This document shows, piece by piece, positions 43,794 through 51,878 of a stretch of 64,000 bases of DNA. Below the pieces are notes generated by a model that had not been told where the DNA came from, did no database searches, and worked only from the letters and a program-made list of their open reading frames with translations. The stretch lies in contig NZ_JAVAMP010000003.1 of assembly GCF_030730905.1 (NCBI RefSeq), positions 230,059 to 294,058 on the forward strand. Reading direction: 5' to 3'. The DNA is from Chengkuizengella axinellae (lineage in GTDB: Bacteria; Bacillota; Bacilli; Paenibacillales; KCTC-33759). Every line of letters begins with the position of its first letter. Position 1 is the stretch's first letter. The translations under genes were made by a program, and so were the position numbers.

Positions 43794-44675
43794 TTAATTA
43801 ATTTCTAAACCAATCACACTAATGTCCACCTGTTTTATATCTCCATCCACATAAAAGAAGTATTTCTGATCTGGTGAAACATATGGGCTGTATCTTGATC
43901 CAAAAGAACCATTTAAAGGTTCACCCTGAAGCACTTCAGCTTCTGACCATTCCCCATTGGAATTGTAGCTAATATAGAAAGCGCCATCCCTGCTAAATAT
44001 AAGAAAACTTTCATCTGGTGATATAAATGGGTTGGCTTCACGACGCCCAGAGGTATTTATTTCTTCATTTAAACGTTCGGGGACCGTGTATCTATCGTCA
44101 AAAAATTTAGAAATGTAAATATCAGATCCACCGTCTCGGTCAGATGTAAAATAAAGATTTCCGTTTTTTGCAATAGACGGTGTAGTTTCGCTAAAGGAAG
44201 AGTTCACGATTTCTAAGAGAAAAGGTTCATCCCATTCACCATCAATGTTCTCAGATACCCAAATATCAAATGCCTCCATACCATCCCCTTCAGATACAAG
44301 AAAAAATTTGTTTCCGTCAGGTGAGATGGTTGATTGAATAAATCTTATGAAATTCACATTTTTAGGAACAGGTATAGTAAAAAGTTCAGGTTCTGTCCAT
44401 TCGCCATCCAAATAACTTGATTCATATATTGTGTCTAAACTCATTGGTCCTCTTAACATATAGATTTTCTTCCCATCAGGTGTGAATGTAAAACCCCATA
44501 CAGGTTCATCCTCTGTAGAGAGTATTCCTTCCCCAAAAGAGACGGGAGTAGTAATAGGTTGATTAGAATGGTAAGGGGGTTGTGTACTAGCTTGATTTGT
44601 ATAAGAGATTGCTAACAAAATAAATAAGAAGAATAATGTAGAGATAATAAATCTAAATTTAATTGTATAAATCAA
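43794..44675 (-). CDS. PD40-type beta-propeller protein C, no lipobox
   Basis: 293-aa paralog of the proteins at 40359 and 41538 with the same blades (FTFTPDGKKIYMLRG, KFFLVSEGDGMEAFDIWVSE, PFISPDESFLIFSRDG). Its hydrophobic N-terminus is kept (FIISTLFFLFILLAIS), but the lipobox cysteine is replaced: SYTNQAS stands where the others have SCSNQ or SCSKQ. It should therefore be released or held by an uncleaved signal anchor rather than lipid-anchored. TTG start after AGGAGG. Confidence 0.8.
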   Translation of the reverse strand: MIYTIKFRFIISTLFFLFILLAISYTNQASTQPPYHSNQPITTPVSFGEGILSTEDEPVWGFTFTPDGKKIYMLRGPMSLDTIYESSYLDGEWTEPELFTIPVPKNVNFIRFIQSTISPDGNKFFLVSEGDGMEAFDIWVSENIDGEWDEPFLLEIVNSSFSETTPSIAKNGNLYFTSDRDGGSDIYISKFFDDRYTVPERLNEEINTSGRREANPFISPDESFLIFSRDGAFYISYNSNGEWSEAEVLQGEPLNGSFGSRYSPYVSPDQKYFFYVDGDIKQVDISVIGLEIN

Positions 44676-45009
44676 TATAAAACCTCCTTTTTTAGAGAAT
44701 AGATCCCCAACTATAACGACCTACCGTTTGGTAGTGTGTTAGAAAAATAAACCATTCAATTCATCATCTAAACTAGAATTCATCAAATAGAAAGTCCATG
44801 TATGATGAAATATGTTAAATTTCATTTAGAGTTAAGTTCATTATACAAACATCTTAATCATAAAGGTGGTTTTTAGTAAAAACAGTGAATAAATAACAAA
44901 AAATATGAGAAATTTACAAAGCTGTTTACCTTAACATTAGAAATGAGAACATTGGCTTTATTGAATTTAATGGCCGATGTTCTCATTTTTCTTTATATTT
45001 TTCTTTATA
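44676..45009. other. Intergenic region with terminator-like hairpin
   Basis: No gene is supported. It holds a small inverted repeat CTACC-GTTT-GGTAG (44721-44734) of the kind TetR regulators use, and a long hairpin (stem from AAATGAGAACATTGGC and GCCGATGTTCTCATTT, 44941-44990) that can end the PQQ-propeller transcript. Confidence 0.6.
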
Positions 45010-46317
45010 TTAATTTAATGCATACAACTTCCCATCATAACTCGTTACGTATACAACGCCATCCCATATTACAGGTGAAGATTCAATATTAGCCTCTGCA
45101 TCAAATCTCCATAATTCCTGTTGGCTTTCTATATCCATAGCGATAAGGTCACCGGTCGCAGTACCAAAGTACAAAATACCATCTACATAGGAAGGAGAAG
45201 AGAATACTCTTCCTGCTGTTTTTTGATGCCACTTTTCTTCCCCTGAGATTGCATCAATTGCGAATAGCTTCTTTCCATCAGAAGTCCCAACATATACTGT
45301 ATCTTCTGCTATAACAGGTGAGGAATTAAACCAAGAATTTTCAGCCAAGAATTTCCAAATTTCTTCACCGGACTCTGCATTGATAGCATACAAATGGAAA
45401 TCGTTACTCCCAACATACAATACCCCATCGTGTATGGTTGGTGATGACTGAATAAAGCCTTCTGTTTTAAAAATCCATTTCCTTTCTGCGGTTAAGTAAT
45501 CAACTGCATAAATGTATCCATTTGTATCTCCAAAATAAATCGTATTATCTTTTACAATGGGTGAAGAGCGAACGATTCCGTTATTGTTTTCTGTTTTCAT
45601 CTTCCATACAATGTCTCCAGTTTTCATATCCATAGCGTAAAAGCTGAAGTCTCCAGCACCTAAAAATAACAATCCCTCAAATAACAACGGTGATGATCCG
45701 ATAAAATCCCAACTGTTTATATCTGGTAGTTTTTCGTTTGTTTCTGTTTTCCATATTTGCTCTCCAGTTTGGGTGTCCAGCGCATATATAAATCCTAAGT
45801 CATCTGAAAAAAATACTTGATTTCCACTAATTGCCGGAGAGGATTTCACTTTGCCATCTGTAACAACCTCCCAAACTAGCTCACCATTCTCAATATTTAC
45901 TGCATAAAATTTTTTGTCGCTCCCCCCGAAATAAGCCTTTCCATTATATATTGCCGGAGAAGATACTATTGTTCCATCAGTTTCAAAAGCCCATTTTACA
46001 CCGTTAAGATTTTGAAGTGCTGTAGTCTCATAAACCCCTCTACTAGTAATACCTCCTCTAAAAATACCTGTCTGTTCTACAGGTGTAGATTCTGTTTCAA
46101 AATCTGAAATAAGTAATGTGATGTTTTCGTTTTCGCTTTTCTGCTCTTCAAGTGTTGTAGATTGTTCATTATTATCTTCTTGACTATCAGTTGGAGTAGT
46201 TTCTTCTTGAATTGAATCGGATTTTGAATTCGTGGTTTCTGATTGTGTACAAGCAGCAGTGAATAAAATAAATAGAACACATATGAACAAAATAATGAGG
46301 TTATTCATCTTTTTCAT
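45010..46317 (-). CDS. PQQ-like beta-propeller lipoprotein
   Basis: 435-aa lipoprotein (lipobox FTAAC, Cys23), then a low-complexity acidic linker (about 25-75) and seven to eight PQQ/BamB-like blades. These repeat the pattern SSPAIYNGKAYFGGSDKKFY, then AVNIENGELVWEV. BamB itself is an outer-membrane factor; in a Gram-positive host such proteins are surface scaffolds of unknown ligand. No PQQ-enzyme catalytic residues are visible. Monocistronic, facing away from the HxlR genes. Confidence 0.85.
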   Translation of the reverse strand: MKKMNNLIILFICVLFILFTAACTQSETTNSKSDSIQEETTPTDSQEDNNEQSTTLEEQKSENENITLLISDFETESTPVEQTGIFRGGITSRGVYETTALQNLNGVKWAFETDGTIVSSPAIYNGKAYFGGSDKKFYAVNIENGELVWEVVTDGKVKSSPAISGNQVFFSDDLGFIYALDTQTGEQIWKTETNEKLPDINSWDFIGSSPLLFEGLLFLGAGDFSFYAMDMKTGDIVWKMKTENNNGIVRSSPIVKDNTIYFGDTNGYIYAVDYLTAERKWIFKTEGFIQSSPTIHDGVLYVGSNDFHLYAINAESGEEIWKFLAENSWFNSSPVIAEDTVYVGTSDGKKLFAIDAISGEEKWHQKTAGRVFSSPSYVDGILYFGTATGDLIAMDIESQQELWRFDAEANIESSPVIWDGVVYVTSYDGKLYALN

Positions 46318-46473
46318 GTTTAAGCTCTCCCCTTTTTAATTAAATTGATAACCGTTGATACTTATATTGTTACTGGGAATATTACATTTCACAAGTATTT
46401 ACTTTTGTGTATAATAGTTACCAACAGGAAAGTTTTGTGAAGAATAGCGTCATTTACGGAAGGAGAATTTTTA

Positions 46474-46815
46474 ATGTCAACAAAAAGGAAAGTATATTAT
46501 TGTCCTGTTGAATTCACTTTAGATCAGATTGCAGGAAAGTGGAAAATATTAATTGTTCTTCAATTGAGGTTCGGAGCTAAACGATATACGGAGTTAATAA
46601 AAAAAGTTCGTGGAATCACCCCTAAGATGTTGTCACAACACTTAAAGGATTTAGAACAGCAAGGAATTATTCATAGGCAAATTTTTGCTGAGATACCACC
46701 AAAGGTTGAATACTCTCTTACAAAAGAAGGAGAAAAATTATTCCCAATCATTGATTCTTTGGCGCAATGGGGATCTGTAAATATGGAAAAAGAGAAGGGT
46801 TCAGAAATTGTTTGA
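46474..46815 (+). CDS. HxlR family regulator 1, with conserved Cys
   Basis: 113-aa winged-helix regulator of the HxlR type: YYCPVEFTLDQIAGKWKILIV, RYTELIKKVRGITPKMLSQH (recognition helix), and PPKVEYSLTKEGEKL (wing). The cysteine near the N-terminus is the position used for thiol or aldehyde sensing in HypR/YodB/HxlR proteins. AAGGAG before the ATG. A second HxlR gene follows 26 bp later; the target genes are not evident, although divergent PQQ-propeller gene control is possible. Confidence 0.88.
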   Translation: MSTKRKVYYCPVEFTLDQIAGKWKILIVLQLRFGAKRYTELIKKVRGITPKMLSQHLKDLEQQGIIHRQIFAEIPPKVEYSLTKEGEKLFPIIDSLAQWGSVNMEKEKGSEIV

Positions 46816-46840
46816 TAATATAGTGTAAGGGGGAAGTTTC

Positions 46841-47158
46841 ATGGAAATGAATCAATTGAATTCCAGTTACATTGGTGCAGAATATACAATGAGTATTATT
46901 TCAGGGAAATGGAAACCTTTAATTATATATCATTTAAGACAAGGTACAAAAAGATACGGACAAATTAAAAGGCTTGTCCCCGATGCCTCACCTAAAGTCT
47001 TGATTCAACAGTTAAAAGAATTAGAGCATGATGGAATTATCAATCGGAAGTCATACCCTGAAGTCCCACCAAAGGTGGAATATTCCGTTACAGCTAAAGG
47101 AAGATCATTATATCCTGTACTAGATCTGTTATGGTTTTGGTCCCACCAAAAATTATAA
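46841..47158 (+). CDS. HxlR family regulator 2, Cys-free
   Basis: 105-aa HxlR-type regulator similar to its upstream neighbour (ISGKWKPLIIYHLRQGTKRY, DASPKVLIQQLKELEHDGI, PPKVEYSVTAKGRSLYP). The N-terminal sensing Cys is absent (SSYIGAEYTMS). It is thus probably not redox-responsive and may act as a heterodimer partner or respond to a different signal; this is inference. AAGGGGGAAG site before the ATG. Followed by a terminator shared with convergent dat. Confidence 0.86.
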   Translation: MEMNQLNSSYIGAEYTMSIISGKWKPLIIYHLRQGTKRYGQIKRLVPDASPKVLIQQLKELEHDGIINRKSYPEVPPKVEYSVTAKGRSLYPVLDLLWFWSHQKL

Positions 47159-47164
47159 TCATAA

Positions 47165-47207
47165 TAAAGAGTACCCTCTTTAAATAAAGAAGATACTCTT
47201 TTTTTTA
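47165..47207. terminator. Bidirectional terminator between hxlR2 and dat
   Basis: Stem AAGAGTA / TACTCTT with flanking A- and T-runs, ending at the dat stop codon. Confidence 0.75.
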
Positions 47208-48035
47208 CTCTGGAACTATTTTTTCAAAAAGCTGTTGCAGTTTTTTAGTCACTGTCCCTGGTAAACCATTTGCTATGTTATGATGATCTATGTTGATGAT
47301 TGGTGTAATTTCAACCGTTGTTCCAGTAATAAATACTTCATCCGCGTTCTTTAATGTTTCTTTATCAAAAGCTTTTTCCCTAATGGTGAATCCCTCTTCA
47401 GCAGCAATTTTAAGGACAACGGACCTCGTTACTCCTTCTAAAATAAGATGATTTGCTGGGTGTGTTAGTATTTCTCCATCTTGAACTATCATAATATTGG
47501 AAGAGCTGCACTCTGTAATGATACCATTTCGATGGAAGATCGTTTCATCTGCGTTTTGTTCTACCGCATTTTGTTTAGCAAGAGTATTTGGAAGTAAATT
47601 TAAAGATTTTATGTCACATCTTAACCAGCGAATATCTTCCTGTGTAATAGCCTTTATACCTGATTTCATTTTATCTAAAGGCCGTTTTACTTCATTACAA
47701 TAAGCCAATAAAGTTGGGATTGGATTTTTAGGAAATAAATGAGATCGCTGTGCAACTCCTCTCGTGATTTGCAAATAAAGAGTACCTTCCTGCACAAAGG
47801 ATTTTTGGATCAACTGTGAAAGCTTTAGATCTATATCTTGAACAGAGGATGGAAGTTTAAGTTTGATTTGCTCACAGCTTCTTTGTAATCGTTGAAAATG
47901 TTTTTCTTTTTCAAAAAGTTGTCCATTATAAATACGAAAGACCTCATAAACACCGTCTCCAAAATAATATCCTCTATCTTCGTGTGAAATATGTACTTCT
48001 TCTTTTTTTAAAAATAAATCGTTATATAAAATCAT
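47205..48035 (-). CDS. dat: D-amino-acid aminotransferase
   Basis: 276-aa fold-type IV PLP aminotransferase, D-alanine transaminase type, which interconverts D-Ala and D-Glu for cell-wall supply. Motifs: HEDRGYYFGDGVYEVFRIYNG, the PLP Lys143 in CDIKSLNLLPN, EQNADETIFH, and ECSSSNIMIV in the phosphate-binding region. Length matches Bacillus Dat. GAGGTGAG stands before the ATG. A near-consensus LexA box lies 23 bp upstream of the start. Confidence 0.93.
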   Translation of the reverse strand: MILYNDLFLKKEEVHISHEDRGYYFGDGVYEVFRIYNGQLFEKEKHFQRLQRSCEQIKLKLPSSVQDIDLKLSQLIQKSFVQEGTLYLQITRGVAQRSHLFPKNPIPTLLAYCNEVKRPLDKMKSGIKAITQEDIRWLRCDIKSLNLLPNTLAKQNAVEQNADETIFHRNGIITECSSSNIMIVQDGEILTHPANHLILEGVTRSVVLKIAAEEGFTIREKAFDKETLKNADEVFITGTTVEITPIINIDHHNIANGLPGTVTKKLQQLFEKIVPE

Positions 48036-48057
48036 TTACTCACCTCTTCACTATTTA

Positions 48058-48071
48058 CGAACAAATGTTTG
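48058..48071. promoter_or_regulatory. LexA (SOS)-like box upstream of dat
   Basis: CGAACAAATGTTTG matches the Gram-positive LexA consensus CGAACRNRYGTTYC at 13 of 14 positions. It lies between the dat start and a possible -35/-10 pair on the minus strand, a place where a repressor would act. Function is unproven. Confidence 0.45.
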
Positions 48072-48312
48072 TTTCTTGGTTTTTATATGTTAAAATACAA
48101 GTATATATTTGCAACTTGATGATCTCATTTTAAGGGTATCAAACAGGATAAGTTATTGTCAAAAACAGATGAAAAAAATTTAATTAGCTATAAAGAAAAT
48201 GTCGAAAAATAATTATATTAATATTTAAAAAAGATAGATAGGATGAGAAAATAGAAGAAAATAGGACAAAACCTCATTGTAATTATCCGATTTGGATGAT
48301 CACAAAGTAGTA

Positions 48313-48361
48313 ACACAACATATAGTGTTGTATAATGATATTCGCACACAATATGTAGTGC
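48313..48361 (+). promoter_or_regulatory. Tandem NrdR boxes with -10 element upstream of nrdJ
   Basis: Box 1 ACACAACATATAGTGT (48313-48328) and box 2 ACACAATATGTAGTGC (48346-48361) fit the NrdR consensus ACACWATATATWGTGT with one to three differences. They are 33 bp apart (three helical turns), as usual for NrdR pairs. TATAAT (48331-48336) lies between them. This is a repression site for ribonucleotide reductase genes. The leader from here to the start is about 235 bases, AT-rich with one small TGCAAG/CTTGCA hairpin and no cobalamin riboswitch; 48072-48312 shows nothing else. Confidence 0.8.
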
Positions 48362-48595
48362 TTTTTTAAGGAATGCAAGTGTAAAATTTGGAAGCTTGCA
48401 CTCATAAAAAAGATACATATTTCATTATATTTACTATCAAACAAGTAAAAAAATACATTTTATACATTCATGATATTTCTGATACTTATAGACTTTTTTC
48501 GATGCAAATTTTGTATTTTTTACAGACATAAATGACTGGAATTAGATTTATATTTTTAAAATTATATTGGTTATTATTTTGGGGAGGTTGTTTTT

Positions 48596-51229
48596 TTGGA
48601 AACAATACAGGTCAAACGTTTAGAAGGTTTAAGTGAAAAGATATTTTTGGATCGTTATGCGATGAAGGATGCTGACACCAATCATACAAAAGTTGGAGAT
48701 ACTGTATTAACGCTTGTAAAAGATGATCCTAAATTTCCTACGAAGGAAGTAGGAGAAGTGATCAGTCGAGATGGTGAAAATGTCCAAGTTAAACTCCGCA
48801 GTGGTGAAGTTATTGATTCAACCATTCATAAATTAACACTTACAGTAGAGAAAACACCTGATGAGATGTGGGGACGATTAGCTAAAGCTATGGCTTCTGT
48901 AGAAGCTACTCCAGAAAAGCAACAGGAATGGACTGAAAAGTTTAAATATATATTAAATGATTGGAAACTTGTTCCAGGTGGACGTATAGCTGCAGGTGCT
49001 GGCGCAAGTGATGAGCTGACTTTGTTTAACTGTTATGTAATCCCATCTCCGCATGATAGCCGTGGTGGAATTATGGAGACATTAACCGAAATGACAGAAA
49101 TTATGTCTCGTGGTGGGGGTGTAGGTATTAATTTATCTTCATTACGTCCGCGTCGTGCGATCGTAAAAGGGGTAAATGGATCATCCAGCGGAGCGGTTTC
49201 TTGGGGCGGTTTATTTAGTTATACAACAGGTTTAATCGAGCAAGGTGGAAGTCGTCGAGGAGCATTAATGTTGATGATTAACGATTGGCATCCTGATTTG
49301 ATGGATTTTATAACTGTTAAACAAAAAATGGGTGAAATTACAAACGCAAATTTATCTGTTTGTTTAAGCAACGGTTTTATGAAAGCTGTAAAAGAAGATT
49401 TAGAATGGGATTTAGTGTTCCCTGATACGGATGATCCTGAGTATGACGAGTTATGGAATGGTGATTTATCCGAATGGAAAAAATTAGGAAAGAATGTCAT
49501 TCATCATAAAACAGTCAAAGCACGTGAAGTGTGGCATACGATTATAGAGTCTGCTTGGAAATCAGCAGAACCAGGCGTTGTGTTTATGGAACATTATAAT
49601 GATATGTCAAATAGCTGGTACTTTAACCAAATTATTTGTACTAATCCTTGTGGTGAGCAGGGATTACCAGCATGGGGTGTTTGTAACTTATCAGCAGTAA
49701 ACTTATCTAGGTTTTATGATGAAGAAAATGATGATGTTGATTGGGATGAGCTTGGAAAAGTTGTTCGTTATTCCACTCGTTTCCTAGATAATGTAATTGA
49801 TACAACTCCATATCATTTTGAAGAAAATGAACAGAACCAAAAAGGGGAGCGTCGTGTCGGATTAGGTACGATGGGACTAGCCGAATTAATGATTAAATTG
49901 AAAATTCGTTATGGAAGCCCAGAATCGTTAGAGTTTTTAGATAAATTGTATGGGTTTATGGCGAAGGAAGCTTATCTTGCATCCTCTGAAATCGCTGGTG
50001 AAAAAGGTTCATTTACGCATTATATTGAGGATAAGTTTTTACAAAGTGGATTTATGAAAAATATGGTGGAGTTCTTCCCTGAAGTGCGAGAATCCATTAA
50101 AGAAAATGGAATGCGCAACGTAACGGTCATTACACAGGCTCCAACTGGAAGTACAGGTACAATGGTTGGGACTTCTACAGGTATCGAACCTTATTTTGCC
50201 TTTGAATATTATCGCCAAAGTCGTTTAGGTTATGACAAACAACTTGTACCTATCGCTCAGGAATATCAAGATCAAAATCCAGGTCAACCTTTGCCAGATT
50301 ATTATATTACATCTATGCAAATGTCAGCCGATGATCATATCCGTGTACAAGCGGCGATTCAAAAATGGGTAGACAGCTCCATTTCTAAAACAGCAAATTG
50401 TTCAGCAGACTTTACTGTTGAAGAAACGAAAAAGTTATATGAATATGCATTTGATTTGGGTTGTAAAGGGGTTACGATTTATAGAGACGGAAGCCGTGAC
50501 GTTCAAGTTCTTTCAACTTCGGATAAAGATGAGAAAGAAGAAAAGAACGAGGAAGTGGCTGCATCAGAAGAAACAGTAGAGAAAATCGAAGCAAAGTCTT
50601 CAGAAGATCTAACTCAAATAAATGAATCATTAAAAGTGAATATCGATGCAAAAACAGAAAAAATATTTGATAAGCAATATATTAAACGTCCGCAGGTATT
50701 AAAAGGTTCTACTTATAAATTCAATACACCATTTGGAATGGCTTATATTACGATTAATGACATCAATGGTGTAGCAGGTGAAATCTTCATGAACGTTGGA
50801 AAAGCGGGTTCTGATGTATTTGCGATGTCAGAAGCATTGGGAAGAGTATGTTCCTTATTCCTTCGTTACGGAGATCACGGAAATAAAGAACAATTATTGA
50901 TCAAACATTTAAAAGGAATCGGTGGCTCAGGTGCGATTGGCTTTGGTGCTAATCGAGTAGAATCTATTGCAGATGCTGTTGCAAAAGCATTGGAAATTCA
51001 CATTGAAGAAGCAAAAGAGGCTGCACCTGTGATAGAAAATAATGAGAATGCAGCAACGGTTGAAGTGGAAGAAGTGGTAGAAACAGTTTCTCAATCCATT
51101 GATTCTATAGAAGATGACGTACATGTTGTAGAGTCCAAAGACCTTTGTCCTTCCTGTGGATCAGCAAGTTTAGTGAATTCAGAAGGATGTAAGAATTGTA
51201 CTAGCTGCGGGTATAGTCGTTGTAACTAA
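48596..51229 (+). CDS. nrdJ: Adenosylcobalamin-dependent ribonucleotide reductase
   Basis: Class II ribonucleotide reductase, 877 aa, making dNTPs from NTP/NDP with a B12 radical, independent of oxygen. Motifs: LTLFNCYVIPSPHDSRGG, the active-site NPCGEQGLPAWGVCNLS (Asn-Cys-Glu), the phosphate loop QAPTGSTGTM, a long charged linker (about 640-680), a TSCPD-type domain (GMAYITINDINGVAGEIF) and a C-terminal zinc-ribbon-like CPSCGSASLVNSEGCKNC with Cys residues for re-reduction. TTG start eight bases after GGGGAGG. NrdR boxes upstream. A terminator follows at 51261. Confidence 0.96.
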   Translation: METIQVKRLEGLSEKIFLDRYAMKDADTNHTKVGDTVLTLVKDDPKFPTKEVGEVISRDGENVQVKLRSGEVIDSTIHKLTLTVEKTPDEMWGRLAKAMASVEATPEKQQEWTEKFKYILNDWKLVPGGRIAAGAGASDELTLFNCYVIPSPHDSRGGIMETLTEMTEIMSRGGGVGINLSSLRPRRAIVKGVNGSSSGAVSWGGLFSYTTGLIEQGGSRRGALMLMINDWHPDLMDFITVKQKMGEITNANLSVCLSNGFMKAVKEDLEWDLVFPDTDDPEYDELWNGDLSEWKKLGKNVIHHKTVKAREVWHTIIESAWKSAEPGVVFMEHYNDMSNSWYFNQIICTNPCGEQGLPAWGVCNLSAVNLSRFYDEENDDVDWDELGKVVRYSTRFLDNVIDTTPYHFEENEQNQKGERRVGLGTMGLAELMIKLKIRYGSPESLEFLDKLYGFMAKEAYLASSEIAGEKGSFTHYIEDKFLQSGFMKNMVEFFPEVRESIKENGMRNVTVITQAPTGSTGTMVGTSTGIEPYFAFEYYRQSRLGYDKQLVPIAQEYQDQNPGQPLPDYYITSMQMSADDHIRVQAAIQKWVDSSISKTANCSADFTVEETKKLYEYAFDLGCKGVTIYRDGSRDVQVLSTSDKDEKEEKNEEVAASEETVEKIEAKSSEDLTQINESLKVNIDAKTEKIFDKQYIKRPQVLKGSTYKFNTPFGMAYITINDINGVAGEIFMNVGKAGSDVFAMSEALGRVCSLFLRYGDHGNKEQLLIKHLKGIGGSGAIGFGANRVESIADAVAKALEIHIEEAKEAAPVIENNENAATVEVEEVVETVSQSIDSIEDDVHVVESKDLCPSCGSASLVNSEGCKNCTSCGYSRCN

Positions 51230-51260
51230 GGATTAATGCAAAATTAAATATATAAATTTA

Positions 51261-51301
51261 AAAGAACCAAGAATTTTTAAAGATCATTCTTGGTTCTTTT
51301 T
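51261..51301 (+). terminator. Terminator after nrdJ
   Basis: Stem AAAGAACCAAGAAT / ATTCTTGGTTCTTT with T-run. Confidence 0.9.
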
Positions 51302-51313
51302 GTGATCATATTA

Positions 51314-51439
51314 TTAAATATCTGATAAATCCCCTTCCGGGTTGGGTTGAAGCCATTGGGCATCATATTGAAAAATTAAAATAGGATTAGGAGCATCTAC
51401 TATGGTGATTCCGATCCTTTTTTTGTAATTAAGAGGGAA
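51314..51439 (-). pseudogene. Possible gene relic, unidentified
   Basis: A 41-codon open stretch on the minus strand encodes a protein-like sequence (RIGITIVDAPNPILIFQYDA, then QWLQPNPEGDLSDI) ending in TAA, but a stop codon stands upstream in frame and no start or ribosome site exists. Composition looks like a C-terminal remnant. Family not recognised. With the next entry it accounts for part of the 649-bp gap after nrdJ; the rest (51440-51500, 51708-51878) shows nothing supported. Confidence 0.3.
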
Positions 51440-51500
51440 TCATGTAAACATCAAAATCTGATATAATAAGAATAATTTTAAAAGTTAATATTTATTGTAA

Positions 51501-51707
51501 ACGTCGCATTATTCTAAAACGATAATTTTTAGCCTTGAACTCATCAAAGCAACTAAACATTGTAACGATTACGTTATTTTACATGAACTAATACACTTTA
51601 AATACAACAATCATAGTGAGAAATTTTATAATATGCTCTACTCCTTTATTCCAGATTGGGGAAAAATGAAAGTTGTTCTAGATGAAGAAATTGTAAGAGA
51701 CATATAA
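51501..51707 (+). pseudogene. Relic of a YgjP/DUF45-type metalloprotease
   Basis: The frame reads FSLELIKATKHCNDYVILHE, then LIHFKYNNHSEKFYNMLYSF and IPDWGKMKVVLDEE before TAA. The HExxH zinc motif (HELIH), a third ligand in NHSEKF and the spacing match the C-terminal end of YgjP/WLM-like metallopeptidases. The N-terminal two-thirds is missing, a TAA lies just upstream in frame, and no start is present. A clear truncated pseudogene. Confidence 0.6.
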
Positions 51708-51878
51708 TTTTTCGAACCAAATATTTGTAAAAGAACAAAAATGAAAAAGGCAAGAGGCATTCAACTTCGTGGAGATAGCCTCTTTTTGTCATATTTAATA
51801 TAACTTTTGTTTATTAATTAAATGGGAAAACAATTCCCGATGTAAATTATCATAAATCCACTCAAAAGGAGAAATCTT

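Noticed and set aside
44721..44734. CTACC-GTTT-GGTAG as TetR operator for the PD40 genes
   Set aside because: Only 5-bp arms and no adjacent TetR gene; noted in the intergenic entry but not claimed as a site.
48362..48595. Possible cobalamin riboswitch ahead of nrdJ
   Set aside because: No B12-box sequence or multi-stem fold is visible; only a small TGCAAG/CTTGCA hairpin.
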